NCBI RefSeq assembly: GCF_009900745.1
Contig: NZ_WXVU01000012.1
Location: forward strand, 112,275-176,274
DNA from: Chryseobacterium sp. c4a
GTDB taxonomy: Bacteria > Bacteroidota > Bacteroidia > Flavobacteriales > Weeksellaceae
Length of the DNA: 64,000 bases
Direction of reading: 5' to 3'
In this document: one piece after another, positions 33,528-41,531 of the stretch
How the letters are laid out: each line of letters starts with the position of its first letter
Position numbering within the stretch: the stretch's first letter is position 1
Notes under the pieces: model-generated
What the model saw: the letters and a program-made list of their open reading frames with translations, nothing else
Told to the model about the DNA's origin: nothing
Databases searched by the model: none
Program-made: the position numbers and the translations under genes

Positions 33528-33710
33528 TCACGAATGCACGAATATCTTTTATTTATAAGTGTATTGTCATTCCGTAGGAATCTCAACATAGCCTATTGAA
33601 ATAGAAGAATCTGGATTCCTACGGAATAACAAACTGCATATGGAATTTTAATTATATAAAAAGTCTTATTCAGTTCATGATACAAAAATATTCGTGTATT
33701 TGTGGCTAAA
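33528..33710. repeat. nested inverted-repeat element (MITE-like)
   Basis: Outer arms: TCACGAATGCACGAATAT (33528-33545) and ATATTCGTGTATTTGTGGC (33688-33706), imperfectly complementary (about 14 of 17). Inner arms: ATTCCGTAGGAATC (33569-33582) and GATTCCTACGGAAT (33614-33627), a perfect 14-base inverted repeat. The whole stretch from 33440 to 33713 has no ORF. Structure suggests a non-autonomous mobile element or a long RNA hairpin. Confidence 0.55.
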
Positions 33711-33713
33711 ATA

Positions 33714-33741
33714 AAAAGCGATTCAGTGTTGAATCGCTTTT
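33714..33741 (-). terminator. terminator of hemN
   Basis: AAAAGCGATTCA (33714-33725) pairs perfectly with TGAATCGCTTTT (33730-33741) around GTGT; the stop of hemN is five bases away at 33746. Confidence 0.85.
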
Positions 33742-33745
33742 GTTT

Positions 33746-35104
33746 TTATATTGTCATCGAGAAGATTCTCGTTTCCGGTTTATTCCTCATCATTCTAAGG
33801 TCAAAAACCATAGCTACATTTCGAGTGAAGGCTCTCCCCGCTTCAGTAATTTTAATTTCCTTACCTGAAATTTCAACCAATCCGTCATTTTGCATTTCCT
33901 CCAGCATTTCTAATGCGTTATCAAGTTCCGGGAAAGAATTGTTTGAAGTAAAGGTCGTTTCAAGCTGACACATCAGATTTAGAATATGTCTTCTTACAAT
34001 CAGATCCTCGTCATTCAGAACGTGTCCTTTTACAACAGGAATTTTACCTTCTTCCACCATCGTCTGATACTCTTCCACTGTTTTCACATTCTGAGCAAAA
34101 GCATACCATGAATCTGAAATAGCAGACATTCCGAGTCCTACCATCAGCTGAGTATTACTTGAAGTATATCCCATAAAGTTTCTGTGAAGCTTTTTATGAA
34201 TCAAAGATTGATATAAATCATCGTGCTCTAATGAGAAATGATCCATTCCTACTTCAATATACCCTAAATCCTGAAGCAATTTTTTTCCGTCTTCATACAG
34301 ACGGCGTTTTTCTTCTCCACTTGGAAGATCATTTTCATCAAACCCTCTCTGTCCTACCCCTTTCACCCATGGAACGTGTGCATAGGAATAAAATGCTAAT
34401 CTATCCGGCTTCAGTTCCATCGTTTTTCTGATCGTATGTTCCATCGCTTCCCAAGTCTGGTGCGGAAGTCCAAATACCAAATCATGACTGATTCCTCTGT
34501 ATCCAATTTCCTTAGCCCATTCCGTTACGTTCTTCACGTTCTCGAAAGGCTGAATTCTATTGATTGCTTTCTGTACTTTCGGATCGTAATCCTGAACCCC
34601 AAAACTTACTCTTCTAAATCCAAGATCATATAAAGTCTGAAGATGTTCTTTTGTTGTATTATTCGGATGCCCTTCAAATGAAAATTCCGGATGTTCCGCA
34701 ATCTCTACAGTAGAAAAAATGCCCTCCAATAATGTTTTTAAATTTTCAGGAGAGAAAAATGTAGGAGTTCCACCACCAAGGTGCAATTCCTTCAGTTTTG
34801 GTTTTTCATTAAAAAGCTCAAGATAAAGTTTCCATTCCTTTAAAACACTTTCAAGATAAGGAACTTCAACACTGTGTTGTTTGGTAATACGCTTATGACA
34901 TGCACAGAATGTACACAACGCCTCGCAGAAAGGCAAGTGGATATAAATAGAAATTCCTTCCTCTGCATTGGTCTCATGGAATGACCTGATTACTGTTTCT
35001 TTCCATTTTTCCGGAGAAAATGTAGATTCGTCCCAATAAGGAACGGTAGGATAAGAAGTGTAACGAGGCCCAGGAATATTATACTTATCTATTAAAGAGT
35101 TCAT
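33746..35104 (-). CDS. hemN: oxygen-independent coproporphyrinogen III oxidase
   Basis: 452 residues. A radical-SAM enzyme that decarboxylates coproporphyrinogen III to protoporphyrinogen IX without oxygen. The cluster-binding motif is C60-x3-C64-x2-C67, followed by C69 (HLPFCEALCTFCACHKR), as in HemN; the N-terminal GPRYTSYPT strand and the GGGTPTFFSPENL motif are also typical. The length and extra Cys favour true HemN over HemW. It stands alone with its own terminator, which fits a role in low-oxygen heme synthesis. Confidence 0.95.
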   Translation of the reverse strand: MNSLIDKYNIPGPRYTSYPTVPYWDESTFSPEKWKETVIRSFHETNAEEGISIYIHLPFCEALCTFCACHKRITKQHSVEVPYLESVLKEWKLYLELFNEKPKLKELHLGGGTPTFFSPENLKTLLEGIFSTVEIAEHPEFSFEGHPNNTTKEHLQTLYDLGFRRVSFGVQDYDPKVQKAINRIQPFENVKNVTEWAKEIGYRGISHDLVFGLPHQTWEAMEHTIRKTMELKPDRLAFYSYAHVPWVKGVGQRGFDENDLPSGEEKRRLYEDGKKLLQDLGYIEVGMDHFSLEHDDLYQSLIHKKLHRNFMGYTSSNTQLMVGLGMSAISDSWYAFAQNVKTVEEYQTMVEEGKIPVVKGHVLNDEDLIVRRHILNLMCQLETTFTSNNSFPELDNALEMLEEMQNDGLVEISGKEIKITEAGRAFTRNVAMVFDLRMMRNKPETRIFSMTI

Positions 35105-35384
35105 TTTGAAAAATAAAATTTTATAAGGTGAGGAAATTTAACATAATTAAAATTCCATCCTACAAAATTAACCATTAGTTATGAATTTTAACCTATGAAT
35201 TATATTAGGTTCTAGTTTATAATGAATCTAAATACGCTAACAGAGCATGTTACAGAGATAATGATAAATTCTATCAGTTTTATTTATTTTTTTGATCCGG
35301 ATTCTCTTATCACAAGTATTTAATATTTACCCTATAAAAATAAATAGATTGGAATCTTTTTAAGAAAATCAAGTGAAAGCGAAA

Positions 35385-36395
35385 CTATTTCAACTTCATC
35401 ACTATAATTCTACTATTTCCTGCCAACACAACACTGTTTCCATTAATCCATTCACAAACAAAAAGTCCTTTCTCATCAGAGATCTTCTTCCAGGTCTTTC
35501 CAAAATCAGAAGAATAACTTATATGTTGATCTCCTACTGCAATAATCTCCTTTCCTTTAGATCCTGGCTTGATTTTTACACAGGTCATATATCCAGCATT
35601 CTGTCCGGAAGCTTGAACCTGCCAGGTTTGACCGCCATCGTGAGTGGTTGCAATATTATTAACATTAGCGGCTTGCTTGGTATAATCACCTCCTACTGCA
35701 ATTCCAAAACGGTCATCAAAAAAATCTATCGAATACATTCCCTGAGAAGATTCTCCTTGAACAAATGGAGTGTTGAAAGCTTCCAGCTTTTCATTTTTTA
35801 AATTCATTCTTAAAATTCTCGAAGCCTTCCCCCCTGTGGCAATCCACAGGTATTTCTGAGAAGAAGAGATATTGGTATTGCTTGCAGCGAAAGCAGCTTC
35901 TCCTTCGTTTAATTTAAAATCACTTTTAAACGGGTTCCATTCTCCATCCTTGTACACGGCTAATTTCAACAGATTATCCTTATCGGCATCACTGAATGTA
36001 TAAGCAAGCTTATCATTTACAAAATGCAGGGCATCATAGAACGCCGTTGAAGCATTATCAGTATAAACGATTTCTGATGTAAGATCATTTTTATCAATTT
36101 TAAAGAAACGACCGGGACTTACTATATTGATTGCATAAAAAGAATCTTTGTTCTGTCCCAAAGTTCTAAACTCCAGTTTTTCTTCTGATAGCTTTATCTG
36201 TTTTTGATTCTTATAATCTTTAAGATCCACAAATCCAAATTTGGAATCAGTCCCACTGTACCAGACTTTATGGTCATACAATTCAAGGGCTCTGATGCTT
36301 ATTTTATCAGTAAGAATTGTTTCAATGTTTTCCACTTGTTGGGAAAAAGCAGTCATTCCTACAGAAAGGAGTATAATAGAAAATATTTTTTTCAT
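35385..36395 (-). CDS. secreted Ycf48/sialidase-like beta-propeller protein
   Basis: 336 residues: Sec signal (about 1-18, ending TAFSQ), then propeller repeats with Asp-box-like motifs such as THDGGQTWQ and SSDFGKTWKK near the C-terminus. This is the Ycf48/sialidase-like plan seen in many Bacteroidota proteins annotated as oxidoreductase. No sorting domain. It precedes the amino acid permease stop on the same strand by about 50 bases but a terminator lies between them. Function unknown. Confidence 0.8.
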   Translation of the reverse strand: MKKIFSIILLSVGMTAFSQQVENIETILTDKISIRALELYDHKVWYSGTDSKFGFVDLKDYKNQKQIKLSEEKLEFRTLGQNKDSFYAINIVSPGRFFKIDKNDLTSEIVYTDNASTAFYDALHFVNDKLAYTFSDADKDNLLKLAVYKDGEWNPFKSDFKLNEGEAAFAASNTNISSSQKYLWIATGGKASRILRMNLKNEKLEAFNTPFVQGESSQGMYSIDFFDDRFGIAVGGDYTKQAANVNNIATTHDGGQTWQVQASGQNAGYMTCVKIKPGSKGKEIIAVGDQHISYSSDFGKTWKKISDEKGLFVCEWINGNSVVLAGNSRIIVMKLK

Positions 36396-36416
36396 AAGAT
36401 ATTAGTATTTAAGAAC

Positions 36417-36438
36417 AAAAAAACCGCCGAAGCGGTTT
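36417..36438 (-). terminator. terminator of the amino acid permease
   Basis: AAACCGC CGAA GCGGTTT on plus reads as a 7-base stem with a TTCG tetraloop on minus, followed by a T run. It ends the permease transcript. Confidence 0.75.
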
Positions 36439-36447
36439 ATATTATCA

Positions 36448-37962
36448 TTAATCGTTCTGATATTTTTCAGGATTATTAAGTTTACTATTTCTTTTACCAT
36501 AAAGAAAATATACAACTCCACCTAATAATAACCAGCAAGCAGAAAGCTCTTTAGCATGATCACTTAGGTTATAAATCAAATATAAATTAATAAGTACTCC
36601 AAGTCCTACTACAACTTTATAAGCTGGGACTTTGAAAGGTCTGATCAAATTAGGTTCTTTTTTTCTCATTACCCAAACAGCAATACAAACCAATGTAAAC
36701 GCAAATAGGGTTCCGAAGCTTGTCATATCTGCCAAAGTAGAAATAGGGGTAAATGCAGCAATCAATGCTACGATAATTCCTAGTAAAATAATTCCTTTGT
36801 AAGGTGTTTTCGTTTTAGGGTGAAGTTCTCCAAAGAATTTAGGAATCAATCCATCTTTTGCCATTCCGATAAAGATTCTGGATTGTCCCATCATCATTAC
36901 CATTACTACAGAGATTAGTCCCACTGTAGCGGCGATCGTTACGATATTACTTGCCCAATGTTTTCCTGCAATTTCAAATGCATACGCTACAGGTGCTTTA
37001 ATTGCATCCGGATATTTCCCATTTGGATTAAAGTCTGTATAATGCATCATTCCCGTTAATACAAGCGATACACAGATATATAAAGCAGTACAGATCAACA
37101 ATGAAGCAATGATTGCAAATGGTACATCTTTTTTAGGATTTATAGCTTCTCCTGCCTGAGTAGAAACGGCATCAAATCCGATATAAGCGAAGAAAATAGC
37201 TGCTGCTCCGGAAATAATTCCTTTGATACCATAAGCAGAAACCAAGTCTCCTTCAGAATTCTTGATCGGAACTTGATCCGGAATGAAAGGCTTCCAGTTT
37301 TTCACGCCGTCTGCTGCTGTGTACAGCTCAGGGTTTGAGAAAATGATATAAGCTCCGGCAATTACTACAAAGATAACGGCAGAAGTTTTCATCAAAACAA
37401 TCAGGTTATTAGCTCCTGCTGCTTCTTTAGTTCCTTTTACCAATAAAGCTGTAATCAAAAGAACAAGAACAAATGCAGGCAGGTTCATAGAAAAACCACC
37501 TCCTGTGTAACTGGCAGGATCTGACGTAAGATATGCCGGTAAATGAACGCCAAAGATTTTCAAGAATTTGGTAAAATATCCGGACCAACTCACGGAAACC
37601 GCCATACTTGCCATAGCATATTCCAGTATGAGACACCATCCCATTGCCCAAGCAAAGATTTCTCCAACTGTTCCGTACGCATACGCATACGCAGATCCCT
37701 CAACGGGAATAATGGAGGCAAACTCCGCATAGCACAATGCTGCAAAAACGCAGGCAATACCTGCTATAATAAAGGAAATTGCAAGTGCTGGCCCTGCATG
37801 ATAATAGGCTCCTGTTCCCGTAAGAACAAAGATTCCACCTCCAATGATAGCACCTACTCCTATTGCTGTTAGACTCCATTTTCCAAGAACCTTCTTCAGC
37901 TCACTTTTCTTCATATCTGCCTCATAGGCACTTAGTGGTTTTTTAACCCAAATTTTCGACAT
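36448..37962 (-). CDS. APC-family amino acid permease
   Basis: 504 residues, about 12-14 membrane helices. The first helix AIGVGAIIGGGIFVLTGT has the GxGxxxGxG-type substrate loop of the amino acid-polyamine-organocation family; FFAYIGFDAVSTQAGEAINPKKD is the helix 6-7 motif of the cationic amino acid transporter (CAT/YfnA) group. Substrate is not visible, though the CAT-like motif favours cationic or broad amino acids. Transcribed alone. Confidence 0.9.
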   Translation of the reverse strand: MSKIWVKKPLSAYEADMKKSELKKVLGKWSLTAIGVGAIIGGGIFVLTGTGAYYHAGPALAISFIIAGIACVFAALCYAEFASIIPVEGSAYAYAYGTVGEIFAWAMGWCLILEYAMASMAVSVSWSGYFTKFLKIFGVHLPAYLTSDPASYTGGGFSMNLPAFVLVLLITALLVKGTKEAAGANNLIVLMKTSAVIFVVIAGAYIIFSNPELYTAADGVKNWKPFIPDQVPIKNSEGDLVSAYGIKGIISGAAAIFFAYIGFDAVSTQAGEAINPKKDVPFAIIASLLICTALYICVSLVLTGMMHYTDFNPNGKYPDAIKAPVAYAFEIAGKHWASNIVTIAATVGLISVVMVMMMGQSRIFIGMAKDGLIPKFFGELHPKTKTPYKGIILLGIIVALIAAFTPISTLADMTSFGTLFAFTLVCIAVWVMRKKEPNLIRPFKVPAYKVVVGLGVLINLYLIYNLSDHAKELSACWLLLGGVVYFLYGKRNSKLNNPEKYQND

Positions 37963-38114
37963 GTTTTTTTATTTATTAAGGATTTACGAAAATATAAAAA
38001 ATTTAGGAACTCCCGCGTTTATCGTTAAACTTTCATCATTTATTTTACATTAAAATCTTCAAAAGCCCAAACAACATATTATTTAATTCATTTTAAAAAG
38101 TCCATATTTTTATT

Positions 38115-38122
38115 TATTTTTG
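38115..38122 (+). promoter_or_regulatory. -7 type box close to the pnuC start
   Basis: TATTTTTG matches TAnnTTTG, ending only five bases before the ATG at 38128, which would give a nearly leaderless transcript. No convincing -33 element was found. Confidence 0.35.
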
Positions 38123-38127
38123 AACGC

Positions 38128-38799
38128 ATGAATTTATATGATCTTTTTGTAAAGCCTTATGAAAGCTATGATTCTTTACAGATTTTGCTTGAAGCATCAG
38201 GTGCTATTTTCGGAACTATGAGCGTATATTTTTCAATTAAGAAAAATATATGGGTATACCCTACAGGCATTATCTCAACGCTGATCTATGTATATATTCT
38301 TTTTAATTTCGGACTATTGGGAGACTGCCTGATCAATGTCTATTATACTGTGATGAGTATATATGGTTGGATATTATGGGCCAAAAATTCGGAAGATCAT
38401 ATCCATGTGGATGTTACATGGGCAACAAAAAAAGAATGGGTCTATGCCATCATCCTTTTTATCCTGAGTTTAGGATTGGTTACTTCTATTTATTATTATA
38501 AACCTTATATTGACAATCATTTTTCAATGGCAGGAGTCAACCTTGGACTCTATCATTTGGATTGGGCAAATTGGCTGGATATTTTTACCACTTCAATATT
38601 TTTAGCAGGAATGTGGTTTATGGCTAAACAGCGCATTGAGAACTGGATTTTCTGGATTATCGGAGACTTAATTTGCATTCCTATGATGATTTTTAAGGGT
38701 CTTGGTATCACTTCGGTTCAATATTTGGTATTTACAATAATGGCTATCTTAGGATACCTCAATTGGAAAAAAAGTTTTAAAGAAAAAAAAGTACAATAA
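38128..38799 (+). CDS. pnuC: nicotinamide riboside/mononucleotide transporter PnuC
   Basis: 223 residues, seven or so membrane helices. Seen: LLEASGAIFGTMSVYFSIKKN with following WVYPTGIISTLIYVYILF, the PnuC core, and the conserved LDWANWLDIFTTSIFLAGMWFMAKQRIENW stretch, with its characteristic Trp residues. It imports vitamin B3 ribosides for NAD synthesis by facilitated diffusion. The repeat-rich lipoprotein gene starts 4 bases after it. Confidence 0.93.
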   Translation: MNLYDLFVKPYESYDSLQILLEASGAIFGTMSVYFSIKKNIWVYPTGIISTLIYVYILFNFGLLGDCLINVYYTVMSIYGWILWAKNSEDHIHVDVTWATKKEWVYAIILFILSLGLVTSIYYYKPYIDNHFSMAGVNLGLYHLDWANWLDIFTTSIFLAGMWFMAKQRIENWIFWIIGDLICIPMMIFKGLGITSVQYLVFTIMAILGYLNWKKSFKEKKVQ

Positions 38800-38803
38800 A
38801 GTC

Positions 38804-39472
38804 ATGAAAAATTTATTAAAAATAGCAGTTAGTATCTTTGCTATTAGCAGTTTAACATCTTGTTTAGCTTATACGGACGGATATGGTAGCAACGGTTATG
38901 GTTATGGTGACCCATACTATAACAATGGATATTATTACGCACCTTCCGGATATTACGGTAATGGCGGGTATTATGGTAATGACGGCTATTATTATAGAAA
39001 CAACATCAATTACTACTATGATAATGGTATGCCTTACTATTATGACACTTATAATAACTCCAGAAGAAAAGTATATGTAGAAAGAAGAAATTCTACTCCT
39101 ACTTCACAGAGACCTAATAACGGTTTCCGTGATAACAATAGTAATAACGGATATTACAATAATGGAGGCTACAAAAATTCTAATTCTAATAATAGCAGTG
39201 GTGGATTCAGAAATTCAAACAGCGGCTATCAGAACAACCAGGGAAATCAGAATAACCAAAGTAGCGGTGGATTCAGAAATCAAAACAATAGCTTTGAAAA
39301 CAGAGGATCTACCTCAGGAGGCTTCAGAAATTCTGGAAGTACTAACACCGGAAGAACTGAATCTTCATCTTCTAGCGGAGGTTTCAGCAGTGGCGGTTTC
39401 AGAAACAGCAGTTCAGGAAGCCAAAATACAAGCACAACTAGAGAACAAAACAGTGGTGGAGGCTTTAGATAG
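38804..39472 (+). CDS. Tyr/Gly/Asn-rich repeat lipoprotein
   Basis: 222 residues. A lipoprotein-type start (MKNLLKIAVSIFAISSLTSC; Cys20 in the lipobox) is followed by a Tyr/Gly/Asn-rich half (NNGYYYAPSGYYGNGGYYGN) and a Ser/Asn half in which SSGGFRN-like units repeat six to eight times up to the final GGGFR. It is low complexity, probably disordered and surface-exposed. It starts four bases after pnuC, so is co-transcribed. No function can be assigned; unit number may vary between strains. Confidence 0.7.
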   Translation: MKNLLKIAVSIFAISSLTSCLAYTDGYGSNGYGYGDPYYNNGYYYAPSGYYGNGGYYGNDGYYYRNNINYYYDNGMPYYYDTYNNSRRKVYVERRNSTPTSQRPNNGFRDNNSNNGYYNNGGYKNSNSNNSSGGFRNSNSGYQNNQGNQNNQSSGGFRNQNNSFENRGSTSGGFRNSGSTNTGRTESSSSSGGFSSGGFRNSSSGSQNTSTTREQNSGGGFR

Positions 39473-39503
39473 AACAATTATAAATAACGATTATAAATAA
39501 GGA

Positions 39504-39531
39504 AACGAACAGTTAACACTGTTCGTTTTTC
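39504..39531 (+). terminator. terminator after the repeat lipoprotein
   Basis: AACGAACAGT (39504-39513) pairs perfectly with ACTGTTCGTT (39518-39527) around TAAC and is followed by T4. It ends the pnuC transcript. Confidence 0.85.
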
Positions 39532-39544
39532 ATTTAAAATATAC

Positions 39545-39552
39545 TAATTTTG
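39545..39552 (+). promoter_or_regulatory. -7 box of dapF
   Basis: TAATTTTG matches TAnnTTTG, 25 bases before the dapF ATG and just after a terminator, which fits a new transcription start. No clear -33 element. Confidence 0.5.
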
Positions 39553-39577
39553 TTTCTTTATTTAGACAAAAAACAAT

Positions 39578-40345
39578 ATGGAATTTTATAAATATCAGGG
39601 AACAGGAAATGATTTTGTAATGGTAGATAACCGTGACCTTCAGTTTCCTAAAGATAAAAACATCATTGAAAAGCTATGTGACAGACGTTTCGGAATAGGC
39701 GCTGATGGGCTTATCCTTCTGGAAAACGATCCTGATTATGATTTTAAAATGGTGTACTATAATTCAGATGGTGGAGAAAGTACTATGTGTGGAAATGGCG
39801 GAAGATGCCTGGTAGCTTTTGCTTTTTTCCTTGACGTTTTTGAAGATAAGTGCAAATTCATTGCAATAGATGGTGAGCATGAAGCAGAAATCCATAATGG
39901 GATCATTAAACTAAAAATGATTAATGTAGACACTATTTCACACGATGGACAAGATGCTGTAATGAATACGGGTTCTCCTCATTACGTAAAATATGTAGAA
40001 AATCTGGGTGATTACGATGTTTATACTCAAGGACACGGGATCAGAAATTCGGAAAATTATAAAGAAAAAGGGATCAATGTTAACTTTGTTGAAAAAATTT
40101 CAGCCAATGAGATTTTCGTAAGAACCTATGAACGAGGCGTTGAGGATGAAACTTACAGTTGTGGAACCGGAGTTACAGCTTCGGCTTTAACTTTTCTTCA
40201 AAAAGACAATCTAACTTCCGTAAAAGTTAAAACTTTAGGAGGGAATCTTAAAGTATATGCTGAAAAAAGCGGTGATTCATTCTGCAATATCTGGCTGGAA
40301 GGACCCGCAAAGCAAGTTTTTAAAGGTAAGGTAGAACTTCTTTAA
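39578..40345 (+). CDS. dapF: diaminopimelate epimerase
   Basis: 255 residues. It interconverts LL- and meso-diaminopimelate for lysine and peptidoglycan synthesis. The two catalytic cysteines are visible: Cys71 in ESTMCGNGGRC and Cys195 in ETYSCGTGVTA; the N-terminal QGTGNDFVMVD is also a family signature. Followed 29 bases later by mltG, so cell-wall genes are grouped. Confidence 0.97.
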   Translation: MEFYKYQGTGNDFVMVDNRDLQFPKDKNIIEKLCDRRFGIGADGLILLENDPDYDFKMVYYNSDGGESTMCGNGGRCLVAFAFFLDVFEDKCKFIAIDGEHEAEIHNGIIKLKMINVDTISHDGQDAVMNTGSPHYVKYVENLGDYDVYTQGHGIRNSENYKEKGINVNFVEKISANEIFVRTYERGVEDETYSCGTGVTASALTFLQKDNLTSVKVKTLGGNLKVYAEKSGDSFCNIWLEGPAKQVFKGKVELL

Positions 40346-40374
40346 AATCAAAACTTTTAATCAATAATATAAGA

Positions 40375-41400
40375 ATGAAAAAAGCTATTCTCATTATCAT
40401 TCTGCTGGTTTTTGTAGTGGCAGGATTTTTTGGTTTGAGATTTTATAATAAATACTTCGGAAATAACGTAGAAAAGGACGGTTATATTTTGATCCCTCAT
40501 AAGGCAAACTTTAATCAGATCCTGGATTCTATTGCTCCGTATATTAAAGATCGTGAGTCTTTTGAAATTGTAGCTAAAGACAAAGGTCTTCCTGACAATT
40601 TTAAAGCGGGACGTTATCACATCCAAAGCGGGAAAGGAAATACAGATCTCGTAAATATGATTAAAGCAGGTAACCAAACAGCAAATTCATTCAGAATCGG
40701 AGATTTTGGAGATATGTACCAAATGATTGGTAAGGTTACCAAAAAAACAGAACTGGATTCTCTTCATTTTGTAAATGACCTGGATGTTGTTGCTCAGGAA
40801 AAAGGATATAAGAACGTTGAAGATCTGAAAAAATATTTCTTCATTGATACTTATAATTTCTTCTGGACAGTAAGCCCAAGAGAGTTTTTTGCAAAGTTTG
40901 AAGATCAATACAATGAATTCTGGACTTCTGAAAGAAAAAATAAAGAACAGCAATCCGGCCTTACAAGAGAGCAGATTTATGCACTTGCTTCTATTGTTTA
41001 TAAGGAATCCGGAGGAAAGAAGGATGAAATGAAAACGATTGCAGGATTGTATTTGAACCGTTATAGAAAAGGAATGAAACTTCAGTCTGACCCTACGGTG
41101 ATCTATGCTATCAATAAGCAGACGAATTTTAAAGAGTCTATCAAAAGGGTCTTATATAAGCATCTGTCTACTCCTTCTCCATACAATACCTATGCTAATG
41201 CAGGGATTCCTCCTGGGCCTATTTGTGTAGTGGATAAGAACTCAGTAGATGCTGTTTTGAATGCAGAAAACAATAATTATATATTTATGTGTGCAGACCC
41301 TGCAAGGTTTGGGTATCATAAGTTCACTGCTAGTGCGGAAGAACATGCTGTAAACGCAAAGGCTTATCAGGACTGGCTTAATTCAAAAAATATAAAATAA
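40375..41400 (+). CDS. mltG: endolytic murein transglycosylase MltG
   Basis: 341 residues: an N-terminal membrane anchor (about 5-22), then the YceG domain. The catalytic glutamate is Glu211 in ASIVYKESGGKKDEMKTIAG, and the YLNRYRKGMKLQSDPTVIYA and GIPPGPICV segments are family hallmarks. It cuts newly made glycan strands and limits their length. Same operon as dapF. Confidence 0.95.
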   Translation: MKKAILIIILLVFVVAGFFGLRFYNKYFGNNVEKDGYILIPHKANFNQILDSIAPYIKDRESFEIVAKDKGLPDNFKAGRYHIQSGKGNTDLVNMIKAGNQTANSFRIGDFGDMYQMIGKVTKKTELDSLHFVNDLDVVAQEKGYKNVEDLKKYFFIDTYNFFWTVSPREFFAKFEDQYNEFWTSERKNKEQQSGLTREQIYALASIVYKESGGKKDEMKTIAGLYLNRYRKGMKLQSDPTVIYAINKQTNFKESIKRVLYKHLSTPSPYNTYANAGIPPGPICVVDKNSVDAVLNAENNNYIFMCADPARFGYHKFTASAEEHAVNAKAYQDWLNSKNIK

Positions 41401-41531
41401 GCTCAGCAGATAGCTGAGTGTTATCAATAAAAACGGAATAATTAAATCATAATATTTTAAAAATCAACCCAATACTGATTTTAAAGGTATGTAGGGTTAT
41501 CCCTTCACGATTTTATACAAAAAAATAACCT

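Noticed and set aside
39129..39500. 123-codon ORF in another frame of the repeat lipoprotein
   Set aside because: It is a by-product of the repeated low-complexity coding sequence and has no start context or domain.
41402..41418. Hairpin CTCAGC/GCTGAG after mltG as a terminator
   Set aside because: The stem is only six bases and has no T run after it; it is not strong enough to call.
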